Shown here piece by piece: positions 1 through 9,623 of a stretch of DNA of 64,000 nt. Under the pieces are notes generated by a model. The model made no database searches. It was not told the origin of the DNA and saw only the letters and a list, made by a program, of their open reading frames with translations. Numbering within the stretch: position 1 is the first letter of the stretch; every line of letters starts with the position of its first letter. Source of the stretch: Chlamydomonas sphaeroides (Eukaryota > Chlorophyta > Chlorophyceae > Chlamydomonadales > Chlamydomonadaceae); NCBI GenBank assembly GCA_001662425.1, contig BDDC01000008.1, forward strand, positions 62,001 to 126,000. The letters run 5' to 3'. Both the position numbers and the translations under genes were made by a program.

Positions 1-858
1 GGTTCAGGGGTTTGGCTTCGTTGTTTTTTCACTGCGTCTGTATTTTAAACCACAAACGAATGTGAAGGCGTGTCGGCCCGTGCTCCCCTCACTGGTAGCT
101 AGCCGGCAGGAGATGCGTTCACGTGCTGTGCGCGAGGCGCGCAGGTCATGGGTCACAGAGCAGCTCTGCTCTGGTGCTCTGGCCCGTCGATGGATGATGA
201 TATGTGCAGCATCTTCTGCAAGTGACCTACCGTACTTGCACGCCCTTGAGGCGGCCCTGCACAGCTCTAACCGTGACGCTGCACCAGGATGGTGCATGAA
301 GGGGTGGAGAAACTGTTGGCAAAGCAAAACGATGAGGGGCTGGGGGACGAGGGGTTTGCGAAGGGGGAGGACCGCCCGGCACGTTTCCGCCGTGACTTCA
401 CGGACCGATCACAACCTCAGCACGCTGGCAGGTGCGCGTAGCTGCAAGCAACACTTCGTGCAGACGTTGTAGCTTCAAACCGCCGATAGTTCTGAACTAC
501 CGATCTTGTGTGAGCTAGCATTGCGTTGCTGCTACGCATGACTATGATTCAAGCTCGCCAATTCCAGCTGGAGCGCTGCAGGGTTCCCCGTGGCGTTTGC
601 GCAGCAGGCGGTCTGGCGCGGCGGCCATGCTTGCCGAGACCTGCCGTCGCGAGGTTTGTCAGGCTGCTTATTTACATGCGGTTTCACAACTGAGGCTTAC
701 ATGTTGGAGGCAGATACGGAAGAGATGCCCTTCCGCCGGCCCCAGGGCCATGCGGTCACCATCCATCCTTGCGCTCACCCCGCCCTTCACCACGCCTTCT
801 GCCCTCCAGCGGAACCACTGGTCCCCTGACAAGCGGATCGTTGTTGACTTCACATGAT
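1..858. other. no gene recognised at left edge
   Basis: Only overlapping short open frames on both strands with no recognisable motif, splice pattern or start context. The right part probably holds the promoter and 5' leader of the first S1-module gene. Confidence 0.4.
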
Positions 859-3800
859 ATGCTGGTAGCCAGCTGGCCGCGACCGCGGGCCGCCGTTGTG
901 GTCTGCGCTGCGGCTGATGAAGCCGCAGCCACCGACACGCCCAAGCAGGTACATCGCACCTGCCACACCTGAGACGGGCGATCAGCGCGGATTGCCGCAC
1001 ACTACTGCCCCCAGCGCCGTGCCCAGCACAGCAAGATGCTGGATCCCGTGCCAGCGAGAGCACACCCGCCTGAACCCGCCCTCCCCGCGTGCCGCACGGC
1101 ACACGCGTACCCCGCAGATGCGGCCGGGGAAGCTGGCCAGGGGCACGGTCGTCAGCGTCTCCAGCAGCGGCGTGCAAGTGGACATCGGTAGCGGCGTGCT
1201 GGCTCTGCTGCCCCCAAGCGAGGTAGGCGCACCTCGACTGCCACCCGTGGCCGCTTCCGGTTGGATGTCCCTGTCCGCTTGTGGCTGCTCTCATGGCCCC
1301 GTCGCACATCCCCGTCTCGCGTCCTAGCTCGCTCCATCTCTGGGCTTGGCTGGTTGCTGACCAGCTGTGTTTGCCTGCTAGCGTGCTCATGGCCATCGGC
1401 ACCATCGACACTTGCTTGCATGTTGCCTGCTTTAGCTGCGCGCTTGCTCGTGCCCTGTCGCTCCGCACGCCCCAGGTGTCGTGCGAGCCGGTGCCCGACC
1501 TGGGCGCCGTGTTCAAGGAGGGGGACCAGATCCGGGCGGTAGTGATCGAGGCGTCCTCCGACAACGGCCAGACGCTGTTGAGCACCCGGCTCATTGAGCT
1601 CCAAGCGGGTGGGTAAGGGACATGGTCCTCGTGGGCTCATTGAGCAAGAAGCGGGTGCGGCAGAGGTGCGGCGGCAAGAGCGGCGCACGTGAGATCCGCA
1701 CTCGGTGCTCGCGAGCGTCTAGCCGAGGTACGTGCCAGTATGTGCTCTTGGCCCTGCGCGCCGCACCCACGCTCCCACGCTCCCACGCTCCCACGCAGGC
1801 GACATGCTGCGCGACCCCAGCGCCGTGTACGCCGCCGCAACCCAGGACCGCGGTTCCATCACCAATATCCTGCGCAGCCAGCGCCTCGTGCCCCTCAGCA
1901 GCGCGCGGCAGTCGCTGCAGCGGGTGCAGGTGCGGCCGCGGTCGCGGTGCTGGTCGTTGTAAGCTAGAAGCCTAGCCTAACCCCGGATCGCCTAGTAGTA
2001 CTCGCCTGGGGAGCCGCCATGATGTAGGCGCTCACGCTAAGAACTAACAACGTAGCAATGCAAAGCAACACAAGCATCCAAGAGTCCAGTATGGTGGTGT
2101 ATGGATACGCCGTAAGAGTAAGGCAGGTAGGCAGGGCAAGCGCTAAGAAGCACTCGCGTGCCGTATGACACGGTGTATATGGCTTGAGCCACACGGAGGT
2201 TTCCCCCTCACGTGCTCAGGGGCTGCGCCCCTGTGGAGCTACGGGATTCGTGCGAGCTACCGCTTACAGTCGTGCGTGCGGCGCGCGCCGATTGCCGATC
2301 GAAGCGTGTGCGCCAACAGCGTCGCGTGGCTGCGTCAAGTGGCTGGGTGGGGTGGGTGGGTGGGGTGCGTGGGTTTGCCTGGTGCACTGAGTGGCGCCGC
2401 TCCAGGCGCACACGAGCACAACGCGAGAGTCGTGCATGTGTCGCTTGCCTTGGCGCACACGGCGCAGCCCTCGCTCTGTGGCCTTGCACTCCCGCACCCC
2501 GTGGTCGCACACCTGGGAGGACCAAGAACCCCGACTCGCACCGCTTCCCTGTCCGCTTTGCCAAGCGGGCTTGCTTGTGCGGAAGCGCGCGCACCACGGC
2601 CTCCGGACACCTCCCCCACACCGCCGCCCGACGCTCACTTGGTCGCCCTGCACTCCCGCGCCCCTGCGTCGCAGCTGGGCGATGTGGTGCACGGGGAGGT
2701 CATCGACGTCAAGGTCACGGGAGTGACCGTGAAGCTGGACGGGTCGCCCCTGCAGGCTGGGCTGCTGGCGCGCGAGATCACCGGCGCCGGTGGGGTGCCG
2801 GACCCGCGCAAGCTGTTTGCGCTGGGCGATCGCGTGACGGCCATGGTGGTGCGCAAGGACATGAACGGCGGCGCGGTGCGCCTCACGACGCGGCGCATCG
2901 AGCAGACGCCGGGTGCGTTTGCTCTCGTGCCAGGGGGCCGTGCGTGCCTCTGCAGCGCCAGCGCGCGAGCAGCTGCCACGGGATGCCTGGCGCGCGACGG
3001 ACTTCCTGTTCCCTGAGGGCAGCTGTTGCCGGACCACGGAGTCTACTTGCATGCGCAGGCCTGATGCTGACGGACCGGAAGCGCGTGTATGATAACGCGC
3101 CGGCGGCGGCCGAGGCGTGGCGCAGCGCCGTGCAGGCCGCGGCCCTCCAGGTACGGGCGTGAGTGCCGGGACATGGGGGCGCGGCGCGGTAAGCCCCAGC
3201 CCCCAGACCTCATACCGCGTCCTATGGTGCATATCGCCTGCGTCTCCCTGTTCGCTTTGCTACGTGCGCTTGTTGCTCGGCCATTCCCAGCCCCTGCACC
3301 CGGAGCTGGGCCGGGCTTTCGCGAGAACGGATTACCCATCCTTCACCTCAATCAATCACGGCTGGCCTCATCCCGCTCAATCACGGCTGGCGTCATCCGC
3401 ACAACGATGCAACCCCGCCTGCTCCTCCCCCTCCCCCATCCCCGTCCCACGCAGCCCGGCAAGCTGGTGGATGGGACCGTGTTCAAGGTCACGCCCTCCT
3501 GCGCCTACATTGACATTGGCGGCTGGGGCCTGGAGGGCGTGCTGGGCAGCCGCGCGCTGTCGGCCGAGCGGGTGCCCGACGTCAGCGAGCTGCTGGCGGT
3601 GGGCGAGCCCGTCAGGGCGCTGGTGCGGCACGAGGACGAGGAGCGGGGCACCTGGCTCCTCAGCACCGCGGCGCTGGAGCTCAGCCCGGGTGCGCAGGCG
3701 GCGGCAGGGGATTGGGGTGCTTGGGGCGCACGGGGTCGGACCAAGATCACACGGCTGCACCCGGTAGCTGCGGGGCTGCGCCTACTCCCAGCCTCCCAGC

Positions 3801-4239
3801 ACCGCCGCCATTGGGCCAAGCCCGGGTTCTCCGTGGGTGGGTGGCATGGGCCGGGGAGTGCGCGTGGAGGTCGGTCGCAGGGGCTCCTTCCAGGTGACCT
3901 CAGCTGCCTGGCCCGGCTGTTGGCGCCCTTGGCTGGCGCCATCGTGTCGCGCCCTGGCGCTGGCTGCGTGGCCCCGTGCCTGCCTGCCCACCATGCCCAC
4001 CACCTGCTGCAGGCGACATACTAGGCAAAATTAAGCTCGTCGCCCCCTTGCTCCCTTAGGCTCTTAGATGGGCTTGCGCCTGAGGCGCCTGCTATTCATT
4101 GCTCACAGCCCGTGCCGCGTGCCCCTTCCTGCATGTACTGCTATGCCACCCCGCAGGCGACATGCTGCGCGACAAGGCGGCGGTGTGGGCCAGCGCCGAG
4201 GAGCGCGCGGCGGCATACAGGGAGCGGGCGGCTGTCTAA
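859..4239 (+). CDS. S1-module RNA-binding protein, plastid-type (copy 1)
   Basis: Predicted plastid RNA-binding protein of about 368 aa related to chloroplast ribosomal protein S1. Exons: 859-948, 1118-1222, 1476-1608, 1799-1929, 2675-2912, 3059-3150, 3455-3689, 4157-4239; every junction keeps phase. Residues 1-30 (MLVASWPRPRAAVVV...) look like a short transit peptide. Three S1 domains follow at about 31-109, 154-233 and 264-342. Domains 1 and 3 are followed by a GDMLRD-type linker starting at a phase-1 intron (ACCGG/GT...AG/GCGACATG); the linker after domain 2 is diverged (LMLTDRKRVY). Land-plant plastid S1 has the same PGDM linker after its third S1 domain, so the gene looks built from copies of that C-terminal module. 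Domain 2 is the most diverged. A paralogue lies 1.3 kb downstream on the same strand. I cannot say whether it sits on plastid ribosomes or binds specific mRNAs. The weakest junctions are the first exon and the 1929 donor. Confidence 0.78.
4013..4156 (+). repeat. intron end shared between the two S1-module genes
   Basis: The last intron of copy 1 (4013-4156) and the last intron of copy 2 (7686-7840) are alignable over about 140 bases up to the GCAG acceptor. Both begin with a decayed copy of the linker-exon start (GCGACATACTAGG here, GCAACCTGCTGCG in copy 2) directly after a CTGCNGCAG acceptor-like sequence. Intron sequence normally diverges quickly, so this points to recent duplication or gene conversion. 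Confidence 0.75.
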
Positions 4240-5580
4240 GGGCGAGCAGACGGAGGGGGCGGCCCGGGCTGGGGCAGCGGCAGCAGCAGCTGCCGGGTAT
4301 TCGTGGGTGCCTGGTGGTCGCCACATGAGGGCGGCGTGCTGCCGGGGCCGATAGACGTCGGATGGCTGGCTGCCGCATGATGGACGCCGGATGGTGCCGC
4401 ATGATGCTGGCTTGGCCGTGTGCTGGGCGTGGCGGCGTGCTTGCCATTTGGGATGCGGCCCCACGGCAGCTAGCTGTATAGCAAGCTGTGTGTTAAGCTG
4501 TGTGCATGCAGTGGCGCGCGTATCACCGTATCACCTCCTGCGCGCCACGGTGGCTGCGAGCTGCCTCAACCAGGGCACAGGCGGCAGGGTGGAGGCGGCC
4601 GGGTTTCCACGCACCCGCACGAGCTGTGGACCAGTTATGGACGAGCGAGCCATGCACCCAGCCATGCGCAGCTGGGACAGGTTTATGGATGGCTGACGCG
4701 AGGGAACAAGTCACGTCACCTGTAGGGGGGGGGCATGCCGCCACGATGCATTGTACGGTGTGGTGGTCATGCGAGGTTGGCTCGCAGGGGGTCGCGGCGT
4801 GCAGGCTCTGGGAGATGGGTGGGGGACGCGTGTTCTGCCCCGCCCGTGCTTGACGGGCTTTTTGTTGAGTAAGAACGAATGGGGATACACCTGACTCTCC
4901 GAAATTAGGGGTTAGAGAGGTGCAATTGTAGTGGCAACCGCGATAGCTTTGCAGCAGTTGCAGCCGTATCCCGGGTTGCTTGACGGGTTGCGTGCGTGAG
5001 GACATGGTCCCCGGGCGCTGCGAAATGATGGATGCCAGCTGTGTCTCTGAATTCCTTAATCACCAAGTCCTTTAATGAGTAGCCGAAACAAGGGGCAGGG
5101 CGTTGGGGGACTGGGTGTGGCCGATGCCTGCGCCACCGCTTGCTCGCTTGCTTGACGGGTGTGGGCGCGCGAGGGTGACCTTTTTGGCACGTACCCGCCG
5201 CCGTGACCGTCAAGAAGCAGCCAGGTTCCTACTCCTCGGATTGCATCCTTCGACTGCTTAAGCGCCAGTTGCGAATCCGAGGCTGTTCCACCCGCCGCCA
5301 CACATGTCTCCTTGACTTCACGACTTCGCGTCTCGGCAGTTTTGCGATGCTCGCTACCACGCCTCAGGCTCGTCACATGCAATCCGGAAGCTGTAGCTCG
5401 TCTCGCAGCTCTTGCATAGGACTTCCGAGGCGGGCATGCTGCCTTCCGCGAGCCGCTGGTGTCAGGTGTGACGTTGTAGTAACAGATGGCTCGCTTATTT
5501 TGTCTCGCGGTGCATCATCATGGTTTCACTGCCACTCTGTGCACGATGGCACTTGCGGCCATCCCCTTTCCCTTCCCATC
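4240..5580. other. intergenic between S1-module paralogues
   Basis: Contains the 3' UTR of copy 1 and the promoter of copy 2. No TGTAA signal and no supportable gene were seen here. Exon 1 of copy 2 is open further upstream, with in-frame ATG/GTG starts at 5347 and 5203, so part of this stretch could be coding. Confidence 0.4.
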
Positions 5581-7986
5581 ATGTGCACCCGGCGCCTCCG
5601 CAGCGCCCGCCCCCTTCCAAAATACGCATCGCCTGATGAGCAAGCGGTGCAGAGCAGCTGGCCCCGTCGGCGAGCCGCAGCCGTGGTGTATGCTGCCGCT
5701 GCAGCCACCGCGGCTGACATGCCGGACACGGCTGCACAGCAACGGCGCCACAAGGTGCGCCCCTAGTGATGGGGACGCCACGACTAGAAGCGGTACAGCC
5801 AGTGCGTGCCGGGGTGAATGCGACCCCATGCCCCCATCAACGGCGGTGCTGAAGCCACCAGCGGCACGGTACAACAAGTCCGCCGACCCCCCTTACTGAG
5901 CCCATGCGGGGCGGCGCGAGAGGACCGCTGCCGCTGCCGCCTCCTCGCAGGGTCGCCTCAGCGCCGGGGGCCAGGCCGGGTCGCTGACGCAGCGCGGCGC
6001 CGACCCTAGCAAGCTGCCGGCGGCCGGGCACCAGGTCGCCGGCATCGTACAGTCAGTCAAGCCGTACGGCGCCTTCGTACAGCTGCCAGAGTACGACAAC
6101 GTCACGGGCGTAATCCACGCCAGCGAGGTGTCGCACGGTCATGTAAAGGACATGGGCGCTGTCTTCCGCTTGGGAGACAACGTGCGCGTGCTGGTGCTGC
6201 AGCTCAAACCCAAGGAGGGCCAGATCGCTCTGAGCACCAAGCGGCTGGAGGCCACACCGGGTGCGCGGGGCGGGCTGTTGGAGAAGCCGGTTACGCGGCA
6301 GGCACTCCAGCAGGCGATGAACCCAATGTGGGGCCGCCGGCTGGCTGGCTGGCTGCTTCCTCAGCAGCCCCCTTGTTGCCTGAACCACGGGTTACTTCGC
6401 CGCGGCCGGATGGCTGGATGCGTGGCCCCCTCCACACCAGCCTCCTGCCGCCACCCTGGCAGGCGACATGCTGCGCGACCCCCAGCTGGTGTGGTCGGCA
6501 GCCGAGGAGATGGCAGAGCAGTGGCGGGTACGGGCCGCTGTCGCCAAGGGGGACGCGGCGCCGCACGGCGCCGACGCTCCGAGGAAGCAGCCGGCGCCCG
6601 GCGAGCTGCTCGACGGTGTGGTACAGAGCGTCAACCCGCAGGGCGCCATCGTACGGCTGCCCCAGTACGGCAACGTCACGGGCAAGATCCACATCAGCAA
6701 GCTGTCGCACGAGCGCGTACGGGACATCCGCGAGGTGCTGGCTGCGGGCGACCTGGTGCGGGTGCTGGTGCTCCGGGGCAAGCCCGAGGAGCGCGGCATC
6801 ATGCTGGGCACCAAGCAGCTGGAGGCGTCGCCGGGTGCGGCCATGGGTTGCCTGAAGCGCGGGATCGCGTACACTTGGTTCCTGGAGTAGTCCGCGTCAT
6901 CGCGCAACCGGAGCCCACCGGCTGCGGCCGCGGGGCGTGTGGGATGATGGTCGCGGCGCGACGAGGGCGGATCGGTTGGGTGTGACAGCATCGCGTGCGG
7001 CCTTGCCGGCGGCTGGGAGCCGGTTGCTCGGAGGCTTGCGCTTGCGCTTGCAGCAGCAGGCTCCACCAGTCACACATGCGCCGCGTGCCCTGTCCTGCAT
7101 ATACTGCTATGCCACCCCGCAGGCGACATGCTGCGCGACAAGGCGGCGGTGTGGGCGCGCGCCGAGGAGATGGCGGCGCAGTGGCGGGCAGCCGGCGGCA
7201 GCGCCGCTGGCGGCAGCGCCGACGCGCCAAGCAAGCTGCCGGCGGCCGGCGAGCTGGTCGACGGTATTGTACAGAGCATCATGCCGTACGGTGCCGTCGT
7301 GCAGCTGCCCGCGTACGATAATTCCACGGGCATGATCCACATCAGCGAGGTCTCGTACAGCGGCGTGTCGGACGTGGGCGCCGTCTTCCGGTTGGGCGAG
7401 AGCGTGCGCGTGCTGGTGCTGGGCACGCGGCCCAACAATGGTCGGCTCGCGCTGAGCACTAAGAAGCTGGAGGCGTCGCGGGGTACGTTGTTGCGCGGCG
7501 CATGTTGGCGTTTGTCAGAGCCACGAAACCAGCAGCGTGCCTGCAGCGCTCGTGGGCTCCCCGGTTGGCTGGAGGCCCGTGGCTCGCATGCTTGCTTGCT
7601 CCTCGGGCGGCGGCGTCTTGCGTCCGGTCGTCGCACGTCACGCCGCCTGCGTTGCCCTCGGCGCCATGCCCACCGCCTGCCGCAGGCAACCTGCTGCGCA
7701 AGAGGCAGCTGGTATCCCCCGTTCCTCCCATAGGCACTTGTGGATGGACTTGCGCCTCAGGCGCCTGCTGCTCGCTGCCCACAGTTCGCGCCGCGTGCCG
7801 CGTGCCCCTGTCCTGCATGTACTGCTATGCCACCCCGCAGGCGACATGCTGCGCGACAAGGCGGCGGTGTGGGCCAGCGCCGAGGAGCGCGCGGCGCATT
7901 GGCGCGCGGCGGCGGCGGCCAAGGCGGCCAAGAAGGCAGAGGAGGCGGCAATGGCAGCCGGGGCCGGGGGTTGGGAAAGACGGTAG
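5581..7986 (+). CDS. S1-module RNA-binding protein, plastid-type (copy 2)
   Basis: Tandem paralogue of the gene at 859-4239, about 453 aa. Exons: 5581-5754, 5951-6260, 6463-6834, 7123-7482, 7841-7986, all in phase. Exon 1 contains a segment (SSWPRRRAAAVVYAAAAA) alignable with the putative transit peptide of copy 1, which fixes the reading frame; the start at 5581 is the nearest in-frame ATG and longer starts are possible. Three S1 domains end at about residues 161, 285 and 405, with VVQSVNPQGA- and IHISEV-type strands. Each is followed by GDMLRD plus a helical linker (AEEMAEQWR, AEEMAAQWR, AEERAAHWR). Linker and S1 domain share a single exon in the two middle modules, so one exon equals one duplicable unit. 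The first S1 domain is closest to the third S1 domain of plant plastid S1. The C-terminus is Ala/Lys-rich. Role inferred: RNA binding in plastid translation or mRNA stability. Confidence 0.82.
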
Positions 7987-8767
7987 TATATCGCATACAA
8001 AGGGCTGGGGTGGTGGCGCTTGCCGCCTGCACGCTGGCTTGGGCCTGTGCGCTGGGCCTGGTGGACACGTGCCGTGCCAGCGGGCGAAGGCTGCCCCGGC
8101 GGCGCGGATGGTGGGGCAGGATGACAGTGGGGTCGGTGGGATGGCAGCACGGCACGAGCGAAGGCAGGCGGGGGTTGCGGGGCCTGTGGCCGGTCGTTGG
8201 CTCGGCGCGCAGCATGCGCCATGTCCTGTGGCGGCGGGAATCAATGCCCGTGGGGGTCCATGAGATGAGCCGACCGCCGGCAAGAGGTGGGGGTGCGGGC
8301 CACGTCGGGGCGGCGGGTGGAGGGGCGCAGGTGGGCCCCTGGTTGTTGGGCGGCGAGGGGGGCAGGGCGCAGGGCGTGGTTGCTGCGGCCTGGATGACAT
8401 GCACGGCAGCTGACGACTGCACTTCACATGAACTACAACCAACGAGGAACCCACTTGCGTGCGCTGAAGCATGTGTGGCGCTACTGGAGGTGTTTAGGAG
8501 GTGACTGGGAGCAACCACGTATCTGGCAGGCGTCTATGGCCTCGGCATTCCGGCTAGCCTTCCGCCCAGGGGGGCCCGTATCGCCCAAAAAGGCAGGGCA
8601 GCGATGAGAGTGTGAGTGTGTGTGAGCAGGCGCACGTCCAAGGGCCGGAGGGCAGGTGTGGCTGCCAGGCTGCGGCCAGCCGGCGGCTGTGTGCGGCGCC
8701 GCTGGATGCACAAGCGCAGCCAGCAGCCAGGTTGGCCAGTGTGACGCATGCGGCGGTGGCTGTGACG

Positions 8768-8772
8768 TGTAA
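8768..8772 (+). terminator. putative poly(A) signal TGTAA
   Basis: TGTAA on the + strand, 782 bases after the stop of S1-module copy 2. TGTAA is the usual volvocalean polyadenylation signal; the long distance lowers confidence. Confidence 0.4.
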
Positions 8773-8867
8773 CCCCAACCAATGCCCCACACCCAGGCCA
8801 CACCCAGGCCAGTACCCCGCCCCTGCGCCAGCTGGCTGCAGCTTCAATCAGTGGAACCGGCGACCCC

Positions 8868-8872
8868 TTACA
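8868..8872 (-). terminator. putative poly(A) signal TGTAA (minus strand)
   Basis: TTACA on the + strand reads TGTAA for the gametolysin-like gene, whose stop is at 9624. It sits 96 bases beyond the opposing + strand signal at 8768. Confidence 0.4.
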
Positions 8873-9623
8873 CGGAGCCACTCGCACGCGGTCACGCGCC
8901 ACGGGTTGATTCACGCCCGCGCAGCTAAAGCGCAAGCGACAGCCGAGCGCACCACGATTCGGATACATCTACGCTAGCTTTCCTCAAGCGGCCTCGGCGG
9001 CTGTGATTGCAACAGCCCCCAGCCCCCCACCCTGCGCTGCCGCAGAATCTACTGCGCTACTGCCGTACATACATGCCCGACTGACAAGCCTCTACCTCAC
9101 GCACTGCTACACGCTTCACGCATGCTCCGCGCACACCGTCACTGCCCTATCGACGCACTGTCGACGCAGTGCCGGGCTGGGCGCACTCGCACCAGCGTAC
9201 CGTCCGCAACACTGCGGCACCCCCCGACAAGGTTATCCCACACGCATCACCCCACACATACACGTCTACTACCGGTACATGCACTGCGTGCAAAACTGCC
9301 GGGACGGCGCCGGTGCCGCCCCTGCCGGCGGCTCCAAGGCCCCCCTCCCGTTGACCGCGTGCTCGCCCGCCCCCGCACATCCTGCTGCCCTGCCTGCGGC
9401 GCCAAGCTGCACCCGTGAGTCCCGCTGCCCTCACAGCGCAACAGTCGTACAGTCCCTCCCTGCTGCAGCCCCAGCGGCAAATCCCTACCGCTCGGCAACG
9501 GCAGCTACGCCTGACCGGCGGCCTGCCGGCCGCGCTGCCAGCCCTTGCCCCAGCCCGGCCGCTGGCTGTGTGCGCGCCCGCCGGCCGCCGCTCCTTGCTG
9601 CCTCCCCCTGCCCCCCTCCGTCC

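Larger units (their letters stand above)
7987..9623. other. convergent 3' region
   Basis: Lies between the stop of the S1-module gene (+) and the stop of the gametolysin-like gene (-). It should consist of two 3' UTRs meeting near 8.8 kb. No gene supported. Confidence 0.5.

Noticed and set aside
5203..5580. Longer first exon of S1-module copy 2
   Set aside because: Open and in frame, but nothing aligns with copy 1 upstream of the transit-like segment, so the nearest ATG at 5581 was preferred.
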